A DNA stretch of 64,000 nucleotides from an uncultured Tropicimonas sp. GTDB lineage: Bacteria > Pseudomonadota > Alphaproteobacteria > Rhodobacterales > Rhodobacteraceae. Shown piece after piece: positions 37,214 through 46,046 of the stretch. Below the pieces are notes generated by a model. That model did not search any database. It was not told the origin of the DNA and saw only the letters and a list, made by a program, of their open reading frames with translations. Location: NCBI GenBank assembly GCA_947497945.1, contig CANMIP010000004.1:213267-277266 (forward strand), written 5' to 3'. Each line of letters starts with the position of its first letter. Positions within the stretch are counted from its first letter, which is position 1. The position numbers and the translations under genes were made by a program.

Positions 37214-37529
37214 GCAGTGCTGTTGTTCGATATTTCATGGGATTTCGGGCGTCAAGCGGGTTCTCGGTTTCAAGGAAGAGATCCACACTGCATTGCGCCC
37301 GTCGCTCCGGAGGTGGCGTTTCAACCTTGCGGACCTAGTTAAACCTATGGGTTGCATTTGCCCCCCATGACCAAAACCACGTACCCCGCTAAGAGCTTTG
37401 CGAACAAAAACATCTTCGAGACACAGGCCTCGCCGCTCGGGAGGCAAGGGCGCCGTGACGAGACCTCGCCGAAATGGAAAGCTGGGATAGGTGCAAGGGC
37501 CGAGCCGAAACAACCAGAAGGCCACCGAC
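37214..37529. other. Intergenic region between tRNA-Gly and AbrB-family gene
   Basis: It holds the tRNA promoter at its left end (37227-37255). I see no other gene or element in the remaining 270 bases. Confidence 0.55.
37227..37255 (-). promoter_or_regulatory. Promoter of tRNA-Gly
   Basis: On the minus strand TTGACG (37250-37255) and TATCGA (37227-37232) are separated by 17 bases. The predicted start is a few bases before the mature tRNA 5' end. Confidence 0.6.
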
Positions 37530-38294
37530 ATGCCTCGACTGCAAAGCTTGTCGCCAATTGCCCGAACCCTGCTGACCGTCGCGATCTCGGTTCTGGGCAC
37601 CGTGCTGTTCCAGGCGCTCGGTTTCCCACTGCCATTCCTGTTTGGCCCGATGTTCGCCAGCCTGTTGGCGGCGTTGACAGGCATTCCGCTGCGCGGCGCC
37701 GGCCAGATCTCCATCGGCGCCCGTACGATCCTCGGCGTGGCGGTTGGCGCGACGATAACACCGGCTGTCCTCGGACAGGTGCCGCAGATGCTGGCGTCGG
37801 TTGCGCTCATTCCGCTCTATGTCCTCGCCATCGGCCTTGTCGGGGTCCCGTTCTTTTTCAGGATCCGCAAGTTCGACAAGGTCACCGCCTATTACGCGGC
37901 CATGCCCGGCGGGTTACAGGACATGGTTGTCTTCGGCCAGGAAGCCGGTGGGGATGTCCGGGCGCTCTCCCTCGTTCACACAACGCGGGTGCTTGTGATC
38001 GTGAGTCTCGCTCCGCTTATCCTGACCCAGAGCATGGGCATCGGGCTCACCAATCCCGTCGGAGCGCCGGCGGCAAGCCTGCCGACGGCCGAGCTTGGGA
38101 TCATGGTCCTGGCCGGCCTCGCCAAACCTCTGGACGGGATTCTCGCCTTCTCGCCCGGAGCACAGGCCGAGATGACGGTGCTGGCCATCATCGTCGGCGC
38201 GGATCTCGGCTATGTCACCATACATCACCTGACACGGCTCGTGATCGTCATCACCGGCGCGCCGATACTCGCCGCGCTCCTGAAGATCCGGTGA
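37530..38294 (+). CDS. AbrB-family (PF05145-like) membrane protein, shorter than family
   Basis: A 254-residue hydrophobic protein of the AbrB/ammonia-monooxygenase-like duplicated membrane family. The first half is complete (FPLPFLFGPMFASL, GARTILGVAVGATI, YYAAMPGGLQDMVVFGQEAGGD). The second repeat appears collapsed: after GIMVLAGLA the sequence jumps directly to the SPGAQAEMTVLA motif, which normally comes about 80-100 residues later. Full-length members have about 340-360 residues, so this looks like an in-frame internal deletion or a natural short form. AGAAGG precedes the ATG; a GTG 13 codons up is weaker. Function in the family is poorly defined. Confidence 0.72.
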   Translation: MPRLQSLSPIARTLLTVAISVLGTVLFQALGFPLPFLFGPMFASLLAALTGIPLRGAGQISIGARTILGVAVGATITPAVLGQVPQMLASVALIPLYVLAIGLVGVPFFFRIRKFDKVTAYYAAMPGGLQDMVVFGQEAGGDVRALSLVHTTRVLVIVSLAPLILTQSMGIGLTNPVGAPAASLPTAELGIMVLAGLAKPLDGILAFSPGAQAEMTVLAIIVGADLGYVTIHHLTRLVIVITGAPILAALLKIR

Positions 38295-38308
38295 TCGGGG
38301 CGCCGCGA

Positions 38309-39238
38309 TCACGCAAGGTCGCAGCGAATTCCCCGCTTCGTCATCCCCTGTGCGAGCGCCTGGATCTGCAGGTTGAATTCTTCGACAAAGGCGACCGCCA
38401 GCCGGGACCGGGTGGCGAATTTCGGAAAGGCCAGGGACAGCGTCAGCTCGACCCGGGGCTCGAAAGGCACAGACACGATATCGGCCTCCTCGGGCGCGAG
38501 CACGAGCGGATGCGCCAGGGCGATGCCGATGCCCCTCTTCACCAGCGGCAGCGCCACGCCGGACTGGTTCACCTTCAACGCGATCAGGTCGGAAATCCCG
38601 GCTTGGGCGAAAGTGTCCCGCAGCACGAAGCCCGGCGGCGTTTCCGGCCCCTGCGCGATCACCACCTCGTTGCGCAACATGTCCGGCGCGATGACCCGCT
38701 CCGTCGCGAGCGGGTGTCCGCGCGGCAGGAGACAGACCATCTCGGTCTGCAGCACCGGTTCGAGATCCAGCCCGTTGGCATTGATCGGCTGGAAGGTCAC
38801 ACCGAGATCCGCGAATTCCAGCCGCACCTGGTTGGCGACATCCGCCGCTGTCATGGAGGTGATCCGAAACCGCACATTGGGGCGGTCCTGCGTGAACCGC
38901 GCGACCGCATTCGGGATGACGCAGGTGATCATCGTCGGAACGCTGGCGATCGACAGGTGGCCGGCGCGCGCGCCGCGCAACCCCTCGACCTGATTGCGCA
39001 GCGCATCCATCTGGGCGATCAGCTTGGTAATGTCCGGCAGGATGGCCCGCGCCTCGGCGGTGAGCTGAAGATTGCGGCCCACGCGCTTGTAGAGCGTCAG
39101 CCCAAGCAGCGCTTCAAGGTCGCGCAGGATCTGGCTGACCGCTGGCTGCGAGATGTTCATCAACCGAGCTGTCTCCGTAACATTCTGAGTTTGCGAAAAA
39201 ATCCGGAAGATCTCGAGATTTCGAAGCTTTGGTTCCAT
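38309..39238 (-). CDS. LysR-family transcriptional regulator
   Basis: A 309-residue regulator. The N-terminal winged helix (NLEIFRIFSQTQNVTETARLMNISQPAVSQ) precedes an inducer-binding domain. The start is MEPKLRN; the open frame runs on upstream without similarity. It diverges from the HpcH/HpaI aldolase and TctCBA genes, its likely targets. A 16-bp palindrome with LysR-type spacing lies 24 bases before its start. Confidence 0.9.
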   Translation of the reverse strand: MEPKLRNLEIFRIFSQTQNVTETARLMNISQPAVSQILRDLEALLGLTLYKRVGRNLQLTAEARAILPDITKLIAQMDALRNQVEGLRGARAGHLSIASVPTMITCVIPNAVARFTQDRPNVRFRITSMTAADVANQVRLEFADLGVTFQPINANGLDLEPVLQTEMVCLLPRGHPLATERVIAPDMLRNEVVIAQGPETPPGFVLRDTFAQAGISDLIALKVNQSGVALPLVKRGIGIALAHPLVLAPEEADIVSVPFEPRVELTLSLAFPKFATRSRLAVAFVEEFNLQIQALAQGMTKRGIRCDLA

Positions 39239-39261
39239 GTCCTGTTCCGGGCCCCATATTG

Positions 39262-39277
39262 ATAAGTTAAAGCTTAT
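39262..39277. promoter_or_regulatory. LysR-type operator palindrome
   Basis: ATAAG-TTAAAG-CTTAT, a perfect 5-bp inverted repeat with the T-N11-A form of LysR-family sites, in an AT-rich stretch of the divergent intergenic region. It is nearer the regulator gene, as expected for an autoregulatory recognition site. Confidence 0.55.
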
Positions 39278-39389
39278 GTCAAAATCACAAACTTGTATTG
39301 GACTTATTGGACGCGTTTTTCCCATCATGCCTGCATCGTCACGGATACGTGGCTGACAGGACATATCCAACGAGATCGGGAAGACACAG

Positions 39390-40265
39390 ATGAGCGAGAT
39401 ACCGAGGCTTAACGGAGCCATCAGGGCATTTGAGAACGGGACCACGGCCCTCACCGCCTTCACAGTGTCGGAGATCACCGCCGCGCAGGCAATCGACGCG
39501 GCCGGCTATGACGCCGTGGTCTTCGAAATGGAGCACAACCCGTTCAACGTGAACGTCCTGCGGGACTGTCTTCAATACATGATCGACCGCCGCCGGGTTG
39601 CGCAGTCGGGCAGCGTTGCGCCTTCGGTGACGCCGATGGTCCGGCTTCCGGCCAATGGCGTCGAGCGCAACCAGTGGATGGCCAAGCAGGTGCTGGACAT
39701 GGGTGTCTACGGCGTGCTCTGGCCGCATGTCTGCACCGTCGAGGACGCGCAGGCCGCCGTGGCCGCCTGTCGTTATTCGCGCCCCGTCGGATCGCCGAAT
39801 TTCGACCCCGCCGGCCAGCGTGGCGACGGGCCGGGGATCGCGGCGAAATACTGGGGACTGACCCAGCAGGAATACTACTCGCGCGCCGATGTCTGGCCGA
39901 TCGATCCCAAGGGCGAGATCCTCGTCGGGATGATGTGCGAGAAGGTCCAGGCCTGGAAGAACCTGCCGGACATCCTCGACCAGGTCCCCGGCATCGGCCT
40001 CGTCATCATCGGCGAAGGCGACCTGTCGCAGGATCTCGGCTTCCCGCGCCAATACGACCACCCGAAGGTCGTCGAGGCGATGAACGACATCCTGCGGATC
40101 TGCCAGGAGAAGGGTGTGATTTGCGGGCATCCGCATGTGAACCCTAACAATATCGACGGCCTTATGGATCAGGGGTATCGCTGGCTCATGGCCTCGCCGA
40201 CTCGCTCCTTCACCGCCCTCGAAAAAGGCCGCAAACGCCTCGCAGCTGCGGAAGCCGCCGAATAG
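39390..40265 (+). CDS. HpcH/HpaI aldolase family protein
   Basis: A 291-residue TIM-barrel aldolase of the HpcH/HpaI/citrate-lyase-beta family. These enzymes cleave or form 4-hydroxy-2-oxo acids or malyl-CoA-like thioesters using a divalent metal. Visible features are FEMEHNPFN, with the metal-ligand Glu region, and LVIIGEGDLSQDLGF, matching the GxxDLs strand. An insertion around NFDPAGQRGDG is unlike short HpaI. The product could be pyruvate or glyoxylate; this cannot be decided from sequence. It is first in a unit with tctCBA and an aminotransferase. Confidence 0.85.
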   Translation: MSEIPRLNGAIRAFENGTTALTAFTVSEITAAQAIDAAGYDAVVFEMEHNPFNVNVLRDCLQYMIDRRRVAQSGSVAPSVTPMVRLPANGVERNQWMAKQVLDMGVYGVLWPHVCTVEDAQAAVAACRYSRPVGSPNFDPAGQRGDGPGIAAKYWGLTQQEYYSRADVWPIDPKGEILVGMMCEKVQAWKNLPDILDQVPGIGLVIIGEGDLSQDLGFPRQYDHPKVVEAMNDILRICQEKGVICGHPHVNPNNIDGLMDQGYRWLMASPTRSFTALEKGRKRLAAAEAAE

Positions 40266-40274
40266 GCAGACCGG

Positions 40275-40313
40275 TCCCCGCAACCGCTCCAAGACGGGGG
40301 CGGTTGCCGGGGA
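40275..40313 (+). other. Strong hairpin between aldolase and tctC
   Basis: A 13-bp stem (TCCCCG-CAACCGC paired with GCGGTTGCCGGGGA, one bulged base) around a 12-base loop, ten bases after the aldolase stop. No U-run follows. It may end part of the transcripts or set an mRNA processing point before the highly expressed binding-protein gene. Confidence 0.5.
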
Positions 40314-40450
40314 TGCGTCGACACAAGGGATAAAGGTACAGCGACAGACAGAGGTTTCGCCCAGCGGCCAGGATGTTCCGGGACACCGGCACAGGGAGAG
40401 CCGCCAACGGGCAGAAAACAACCAGAGTTCAATGTAGGGGAGGAAATACT

Positions 40451-41428
40451 ATGAACTGCTTCGGACTTTCCACGATCCGGAAGGCCACGACGGCCACGGG
40501 CCTTGCCATGGCCGCGTCGCTTCTCGTTGCAACGGCGGAACCGGCTGCGGCCGAGTACCCGGAAGAAGACATCCAGATGATCATCCCGTTCGGCGTCGGC
40601 GGCGGCAGCGACACGCTGGCCCGGACCATCGCCAACGTGATCGCCGAGCTGGAACTCCTGCCGGTCTCGATCCAGCCCGAGAACCGCCCCGGCGGCAGCG
40701 GCGCGATCGGCTATACCTCGGTGGCCGAGGAGAGGGGCAACCCGAACGTCATCGCGACGGTCTCCGTAAGCTTCTTCACCACGCCGCTGCGGGGCGCCTC
40801 GCCGGTGAGCTACAAGGATTTCACCCCGCTCGCGGCGATCTCGATCTCGCCCTATATCATGGCCGTCGCCAGCGACTCGCCGCTCAAATCGCTCGACGAT
40901 GTCAAATCCGCCGGCCGCCTGACCACGGCGACGGTGGGCGCGGTCTCCGACCCGTCCCTGTTGGCAGCGCTGACGACCAAGGCGCTCGACGTGAAGATCG
41001 ACCCGGTGCCCTTTGACGGTGAAGGCGAGGCGCTTGCCGCAGCCCTCGGCGGTCACGTGGATTTCGTCTTCATGAACCCGAGTGAAGTGCTGCAGCAGAT
41101 CGAGGCCGGCGCCATGCGTCCGCTGGCCGTCAGCACCGCCAACCGGATCTCGGTCCTGCCCGAAACGCCGACCTTCAAGGAACTTGGCTATGACATCGAA
41201 CACGCCCAGCTTCGCGGGCTGGTCATGCCGGCCGACGTTCCCGCCGAGGCCGTGGCCTATTGGGAAGGTATCCTCAAGCAGGTGGCCGACAGCGACGCCT
41301 GGCGCGAGCAGTATATCGAGCGCTATCTCGACGAACCGGCCTTCCTGCCGAGCGCCGACTACCAGAAGAAAATCGAAGAGATGAACAGCGGCTACAAATC
41401 CCTGATGGAAGAGCTGGGCCTGCTGTAA
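40451..41428 (+). CDS. tctC: Tripartite tricarboxylate transporter substrate-binding protein
   Basis: A 325-residue TctC/Bug-family periplasmic binder. The signal peptide ends near AEPAAAEY, and the mature protein begins with the family motif MIIPFGVGGGSD. It captures a carboxylate for the TctAB channel. GAGGA precedes the ATG; the frame is open for 26 more codons upstream without leader features. The ligand is unknown but probably a di- or tricarboxylate related to the aldolase reaction. Confidence 0.93.
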   Translation: MNCFGLSTIRKATTATGLAMAASLLVATAEPAAAEYPEEDIQMIIPFGVGGGSDTLARTIANVIAELELLPVSIQPENRPGGSGAIGYTSVAEERGNPNVIATVSVSFFTTPLRGASPVSYKDFTPLAAISISPYIMAVASDSPLKSLDDVKSAGRLTTATVGAVSDPSLLAALTTKALDVKIDPVPFDGEGEALAAALGGHVDFVFMNPSEVLQQIEAGAMRPLAVSTANRISVLPETPTFKELGYDIEHAQLRGLVMPADVPAEAVAYWEGILKQVADSDAWREQYIERYLDEPAFLPSADYQKKIEEMNSGYKSLMEELGLL

Positions 41429-41434
41429 CACTCT

Positions 41435-41463
41435 GGCTTCGGGCGCCCATGTCGCCCGAAGCC
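41435..41463 (+). other. mRNA hairpin after tctC
   Basis: A perfect 11-bp stem (GGCTTCGGGCG and complement) with a seven-base loop directly after the tctC stop and before tctB. Its position fits differential stability that keeps the binding protein more abundant than the channel subunits. Confidence 0.6.
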
Positions 41464-41513
41464 TCCCCCTTGCGGGACCTCCAGCCACTCAAGTTACAAG
41501 GGAGCCAGCTGCA

Positions 41514-41981
41514 ATGGTGACCAATCGGGTCGATCAGCTCTTCGCATTCTTTCTCATCGGCCTGGGCTGCTACATCGTCTGGACCGGCTTCGAATACGGC
41601 TACAAGCGGGACACCACGCCCGGACCGGGGTTCTTCCCGGTCATTGTCGGCACAGTCATCGTTGCCCTCAGTGTCGTGAACCTGCTGCGCAGCCTGAGTG
41701 GCGCCGAGAGCTTCGAGGACAGCATGGAGCTCTCCGAGATCCTCAAGGTTGCAGTGATCACCCTCGGCCTGCTCGGCGTGGTCCTGCTGACCGAATATCT
41801 CGGCCTCACCATCGCCGTGTCGCTGCTGATGCTCATTGTCGGCTTCACTGCCAATCCCTCGCACGAACGCGGGTTCCTGCTGCGCCTCCTGCCGCTCTGC
41901 ATCATCTTCCCGCTCTTCCTGAAGATCAGCTTCGGCACCTTCCTGGATATCCCGATTCCGGTCGGAATTTTCGGGCTCTGA
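41514..41981 (+). CDS. tctB: Tripartite tricarboxylate transporter small membrane subunit
   Basis: A 155-residue protein with four predicted transmembrane segments and the family motif PGPGFFPVIVG near residue 38. It pairs with TctA to form the membrane part of the carboxylate importer. It lies between tctC and tctA, the standard order. Confidence 0.93.
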   Translation: MVTNRVDQLFAFFLIGLGCYIVWTGFEYGYKRDTTPGPGFFPVIVGTVIVALSVVNLLRSLSGAESFEDSMELSEILKVAVITLGLLGVVLLTEYLGLTIAVSLLMLIVGFTANPSHERGFLLRLLPLCIIFPLFLKISFGTFLDIPIPVGIFGL

Positions 41982-42024
41982 GCGCCCCGGCCAAAACCAG
42001 AACAAGAAAAGACAGGTACCGGAC

Positions 42025-43554
42025 ATGGAAATCTTCTCGCTGCTTTTCAACGGCATCGCCGAGGCGACCGCCGTCACCACACTGCTTGCAACAGCCTTTG
42101 GCGCCATCATCGGGCTGATCATCGGCGCCCTGCCCGGCCTTGGCCCGACTGCGGGCGTCGCGATCATGCTCCCGGTCGCCATCGGCTTTGGCGGCGTGCC
42201 TGCGCTCGCCTGCCTTGCCGGGGTCTATTACGGCGCGATGTTCGGTGGTGCGGTCACATCGATCCTGCTCGGCATTCCCGGCGACGCGCCCTCGGTCATG
42301 ACCGTGCTCGACGGTCACCCGATGGCCAAGAAAGGCGAGGCCGGCCGCGCACTCGGCATGAGCGTCTTCGCCTCCTTCTTCGGTGGCATGATCGGCCTTC
42401 TCGGCCTCGTCGTCCTGTCCATCCCCATCGCCAATGCCGCGCTCGCCTTCGGCCCGACCGAGATGACAGCGCTCATGTGCCTCGCGCTGTCGCTGGCCAG
42501 CGTCCTTGGTGGACGCAACCCCTTCAAGGCCTTCGTCGCCTTGGCACTCGGCTTCTGGCTGGGCATGGTCGGGCTCGACCCGATTGCCGGCCCGATCCGC
42601 TTCAATTTCGGTTTTATCGAACTCTTTGACGGGCTCGACTTCCCGGTCATCGCCGTCGGCCTCTTCGGCCTGACTGCCATGTATACGAGCTTCGGCTCCG
42701 AGGTGAAGAAAGAGGCGGCAAGCTTCAAATACTCCAACCTCTTTCCGCGCCTGAAAGACGCCATAAGCGCAAAATGGGTGCTGCTGCAGGGCGCCGTGAT
42801 CGGGGTCTTTGTCGGGGTGCTGCCGGGCGTCGGCGCAACTTCGGCGACGATGATGTCCTATGCGCTGGCCAAGCGGATCTCGAAGAATGGCGACCAGTTC
42901 GGCACCGGCGTGCCCGAAGGCGTCGCCGCCCCCGAGGCCGCCAATAACAGCGCCTCCTATTCCTCGATGATCCCGCTCTTCACGCTTGGCATCCCCGGCT
43001 CGGCCACCACGGCCGTGATGATGGGCGGGCTGCTGATGCTCGGCCTCCAGCCCGGTCCGCTGCTCTTCTCCAATAATGGGGACTTCATCTGGACCGTCTT
43101 CGGCAGTTTCTGGATCGGCAACCTGATGCTTGTCTTCCTGACCCTGCTGCTGACGCCGCTGCTGGCGAGCATCCTCTTCGTCTCCACCGCCCTGCTCTAC
43201 CCGGCCGTCTTCGCCACCGTGATCTTCGGTGTCTTCGCGATCGAATACTCGATGAGCGGTGTGTTCATCACCATCCTGGCGGGGATCTTCGGACTGATCC
43301 TGCAGAAGCTGGACTATCCGCCCGTCCCGCTGATCCTCGGCCTGATCATCGGCCCGATGCTGGAGCGCAATATCCGCCGGACGCTGATCCAGTCCGAAGG
43401 CGACCTGGCGGTCTTCGTCGAGCGGCCGATTGCTCTCACCCTGTTCCTGCTGACCGCCATCGTCCTGCTGCTCCCGGTCCTCAAGCGGCTCCTGAACAGC
43501 CGTTCGAAACCGGTCAGCCCCGATCCGGCTCAAGAAATCCAATCCAAAACGTGA
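42025..43554 (+). CDS. tctA: Tripartite tricarboxylate transporter large membrane subunit
   Basis: A 509-residue polytopic protein of about 12 helices with two family motifs: IIGALPGLGPTAGVAIMLP in the first repeat and FVGVLPGVGATSATMMSYAL in the second. It forms the sodium- or proton-coupled path for the substrate bound by TctC. Confidence 0.96.
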   Translation: MEIFSLLFNGIAEATAVTTLLATAFGAIIGLIIGALPGLGPTAGVAIMLPVAIGFGGVPALACLAGVYYGAMFGGAVTSILLGIPGDAPSVMTVLDGHPMAKKGEAGRALGMSVFASFFGGMIGLLGLVVLSIPIANAALAFGPTEMTALMCLALSLASVLGGRNPFKAFVALALGFWLGMVGLDPIAGPIRFNFGFIELFDGLDFPVIAVGLFGLTAMYTSFGSEVKKEAASFKYSNLFPRLKDAISAKWVLLQGAVIGVFVGVLPGVGATSATMMSYALAKRISKNGDQFGTGVPEGVAAPEAANNSASYSSMIPLFTLGIPGSATTAVMMGGLLMLGLQPGPLLFSNNGDFIWTVFGSFWIGNLMLVFLTLLLTPLLASILFVSTALLYPAVFATVIFGVFAIEYSMSGVFITILAGIFGLILQKLDYPPVPLILGLIIGPMLERNIRRTLIQSEGDLAVFVERPIALTLFLLTAIVLLLPVLKRLLNSRSKPVSPDPAQEIQSKT

Positions 43555-43569
43555 CAAAGGCGAACGAAA

Positions 43570-44727
43570 ATGCGTCCCACTGGCCATCACTTCCTTCAAA
43601 TTCCCGGGCCGAGCACGGTTCCCGACCGGATCCTGCGGGCAATCGCCACCCAGACCATCGACCATCGCGGCCCTGATTTCGCACCGGTCGGCCGCAAGGC
43701 GCTGGAAGGGATGAAGGAGATCTTCCAGACAAGCTCGAATGTCTTCATCTATCCCTCCTCGGGCACCGGCGCCTGGGAAGCCGCGCTGGTGAACTCTTTT
43801 TCCCCCGGCGACAAGCTGGTGATGTTCGAGACCGGCCATTTCGCCATGCTCTGGCAGAAGATGGCGCGCAAGATCGGCCTCGACACCGAGGTGATCGAAG
43901 GCGACTGGCGCAGCGGCGCCGATCCACAGCGGATCGAGGACCGCCTGCGCGCCGATACCGCCCGAGAGATCAAGGCGGTCTGCGTTGTCCATAACGAGAC
44001 CTCGACCGGCTCGGTCTCCCCGATTGCCGAGATCCGCAAGGCCATCGACGCCGCCGGCCATCCAGCGTTGCTGATGGTCGACACCATCTCCGGCCTCGCC
44101 TCGCTCGATTTCCGCTTTGACGACTGGGGCGTGGATGTCTGCGTCTCCGGCTCGCAGAAAGGACTCATGCTGCCGCCGGGTCTCTCCTTCAACGCCGTCA
44201 GTCCGAGGGCGCTCGACAATAACCGGTCGGCCGGCCTGCAACGCTCCTACTGGGACTGGCAGGACATGATCGGCCCCAACGAAAAGGGCTATTTCCCCTA
44301 CACGCCGGCCACCAACCTGCTCTACGGGCTGAACGAGGCGCTCGACATGCTGCACGAAGAGGGCATGGAAAACGTCTTCGCCCGCCATGCCCGCCACGGC
44401 GCGGCCACGCGGGCGGCTGTGCGCGCCTGGGGACTCGACGTGCTGTGCAACCGGCAAGGACAGGAAAGCGGTGTGCTGACCGCCGTGCTCATGCCCGAGG
44501 GCCACAGCGCAGACGCCTTCCGCGCCGTCGCACTGAAGAACTACAACATCTCGCTCGGAAACGGCCTCTCGAAGGTCGCCGACCGCGTCTTCCGTATCGG
44601 CCATCTCGGCGATTTCAATGACCTGATGCTCGCCGGGACGCTCTCCGGCGTGGAGATGGCGCTGGAGAAGGCCGGGGTGCCGCATGAAAAGGGCGGGGTC
44701 GCGGCCGCCATGGAATATCTCTCCTGA
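43570..44727 (+). CDS. Class V aminotransferase, serine/alanine-glyoxylate type (copy 1)
   Basis: A 385-residue PLP enzyme of the serine-glyoxylate/alanine-glyoxylate/aspartate-glyoxylate group. The N terminus FLQIPGPSTVPDR is typical. The PLP Lys197 lies in GSQKGLM, and the phosphate-binding SSGTGAWEAAL is present. It probably transfers an amino group to glyoxylate to make glycine. It follows tctA after 15 bases and is the last gene of the aldolase-tctCBA unit. A close homologue lies at 58587-59774. The amino donor cannot be set from sequence. Confidence 0.9.
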   Translation: MRPTGHHFLQIPGPSTVPDRILRAIATQTIDHRGPDFAPVGRKALEGMKEIFQTSSNVFIYPSSGTGAWEAALVNSFSPGDKLVMFETGHFAMLWQKMARKIGLDTEVIEGDWRSGADPQRIEDRLRADTAREIKAVCVVHNETSTGSVSPIAEIRKAIDAAGHPALLMVDTISGLASLDFRFDDWGVDVCVSGSQKGLMLPPGLSFNAVSPRALDNNRSAGLQRSYWDWQDMIGPNEKGYFPYTPATNLLYGLNEALDMLHEEGMENVFARHARHGAATRAAVRAWGLDVLCNRQGQESGVLTAVLMPEGHSADAFRAVALKNYNISLGNGLSKVADRVFRIGHLGDFNDLMLAGTLSGVEMALEKAGVPHEKGGVAAAMEYLS

Positions 44728-44998
44728 GGCGCGGCGTTGCCCCCTTCCGCCTGTGACGGGGGGCGGCCCGGTTACCCGCTCCCAATAGTCATTGAGAGCC
44801 CTATCCCGGATCAACGCGCATCTCCCATCAGAGACTGCGGACGAAACCGCCATTTGCTCAGTGGCCGGTGACGGGCGCTGCCTGCGCAGTGCCGACAATG
44901 GACGCATCTTGGGCAGTGACCGGCTTGCTGGCGGGCGGACGACATCCGGGTGGCGGTTTGATACTGTCTTGGAACATCACGGATTGGCGAGAGGTTTC

Positions 44999-45442
44999 AT
45001 GGCTATTCATTTGATCGGACTGGCGCTGCTTATGGGCGCAACAATCTCCATCTATCTTCCGATGATTTCTCAATCGGCGAGGATACTGGGATCGGGGCCC
45101 ATGGCGAATGTACCATTCTTCGCCGTTGCACTCGTTTCCTCCATCGTGATTGCCGTCGCCTCCGGGAACCGTACCGAGCAATTTCAGAAGATCGAGACAT
45201 TGCCCGTTTGGCTGCTGACGGCGGGCGTGATGAGTGCAGCCATGATTATCGGGTCAAGCTACCTGATCCCCAAGATAGGCATTGGAGCGTTTTTCGTTCT
45301 CCTGGTTTCAGGTCAGGTTCTTGCCGGAATGGTATTCGGCTATTTCGGTCTGTTCGGTGTGCCCGCCAACCCTCTTTCGACAGGCAAGCTCCTCGGCGCA
45401 TTGCTCGTGATCGCGGGGGTCTATCTCGTAACTTTCAAATAG
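44999..45442 (+). CDS. Small DMT transporter, YdcZ/DUF606 family
   Basis: A 147-residue membrane protein of about five helices with the family motif ATISIYLPMISQ near the N terminus and the C-terminal KLLGALLVIAGVYLV. Members act as single or paired half-size transporters; the substrate is unknown. GAGAGG precedes the ATG. A 270-base gap separates it from the aminotransferase gene. A bidirectional terminator follows. Confidence 0.85.
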   Translation: MAIHLIGLALLMGATISIYLPMISQSARILGSGPMANVPFFAVALVSSIVIAVASGNRTEQFQKIETLPVWLLTAGVMSAAMIIGSSYLIPKIGIGAFFVLLVSGQVLAGMVFGYFGLFGVPANPLSTGKLLGALLVIAGVYLVTFK

Positions 45443-45562
45443 GCAGCCGAACATCATTTGCCCTCTGGATCTCCGATCCCTCATTCGAGCCGTCGCTTCT
45501 GGCGGCACCAGGGCCGGCACGGCAAGGAGCCTCGTCCCCCTCGGTTTTGGCAACGCAGACTG

Positions 45563-45589
45563 AAAAGGCGGCCCAAGCGGGCCGCCTTT
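45563..45589. terminator. Bidirectional Rho-independent terminator
   Basis: Stem GGCGGCCC/GGGCCGCC with an AAGC loop, flanked by AAAA on one side and TTT on the other. It lies between the ends of the YdcZ-family gene and the GlcG-like gene and can serve both. Confidence 0.8.
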
Positions 45590-45620
45590 CCTTGCATGAG
45601 CGGTGCGTCTGGCCGCCCCG

Positions 45621-46043
45621 TCAGAGCGAGGCCAGGAAGGCATCGATACCGCCCTGGGCAACCTCCCGGTCCTGGGCCGGGGTGCCGGAACTGATACCGA
45701 TCCCGCCGACGACATCCCCATCCACAATCACCGGCAGGCCACCGCCCACGACCATCAGCCGCCCGCCAATGGCCGAGGCGATCCCGTAGACCGGCGCGCC
45801 GGGCTGGCTGACCTCGCCATATTCATGGGTCGCCTTCTTCGCGCCCGAGGCGGTGAAGCTCTTGTCGATGGCGATGGTGGTGCTGGTGACCTTGCCGCCA
45901 TCCATCCGCTCGAAGGCAATCAGGTTGCCGCCCTCATCGGTGATCGCGATGCACATCGGCACCCCGATCTCCGCCGCCTTCTCCCGTGCGCCCGCGATGA
46001 GCACGCGCGCGTCTGCAATGTCCAGTCTCTTGATCGTCAGCAT
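45621..46043 (-). CDS. GlcG/HbpS family protein (copy 1)
   Basis: A 140-residue GlcG/HbpS-fold protein (ITDEGGNLIAFERMDGG, then the GGLPVIVDGDVVGGIGISSG core). The family often accompanies glycolate oxidation genes and is of unclear function; some members bind heme or cobalamin. It starts three bases after the malate synthase stop, so it is co-transcribed with glcB. A second copy, disrupted by an IS, lies at the right edge. Confidence 0.88.
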   Translation of the reverse strand: MLTIKRLDIADARVLIAGAREKAAEIGVPMCIAITDEGGNLIAFERMDGGKVTSTTIAIDKSFTASGAKKATHEYGEVSQPGAPVYGIASAIGGRLMVVGGGLPVIVDGDVVGGIGISSGTPAQDREVAQGGIDAFLASL

Positions 46044-46046
46044 GGT

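Noticed and set aside
43570..44727. Aminotransferase as part of a beta-hydroxyaspartate cycle (bhcABCD)
   Set aside because: No dehydratase, beta-hydroxyaspartate aldolase or iminosuccinate reductase genes are beside either aminotransferase copy in this window.
41926..44907. A 993-codon open frame on the minus strand opposite tctA and the aminotransferase
   Set aside because: The plus-strand genes are unmistakable; the antisense product is low-complexity Gly/Asp/His-rich and has no start context.
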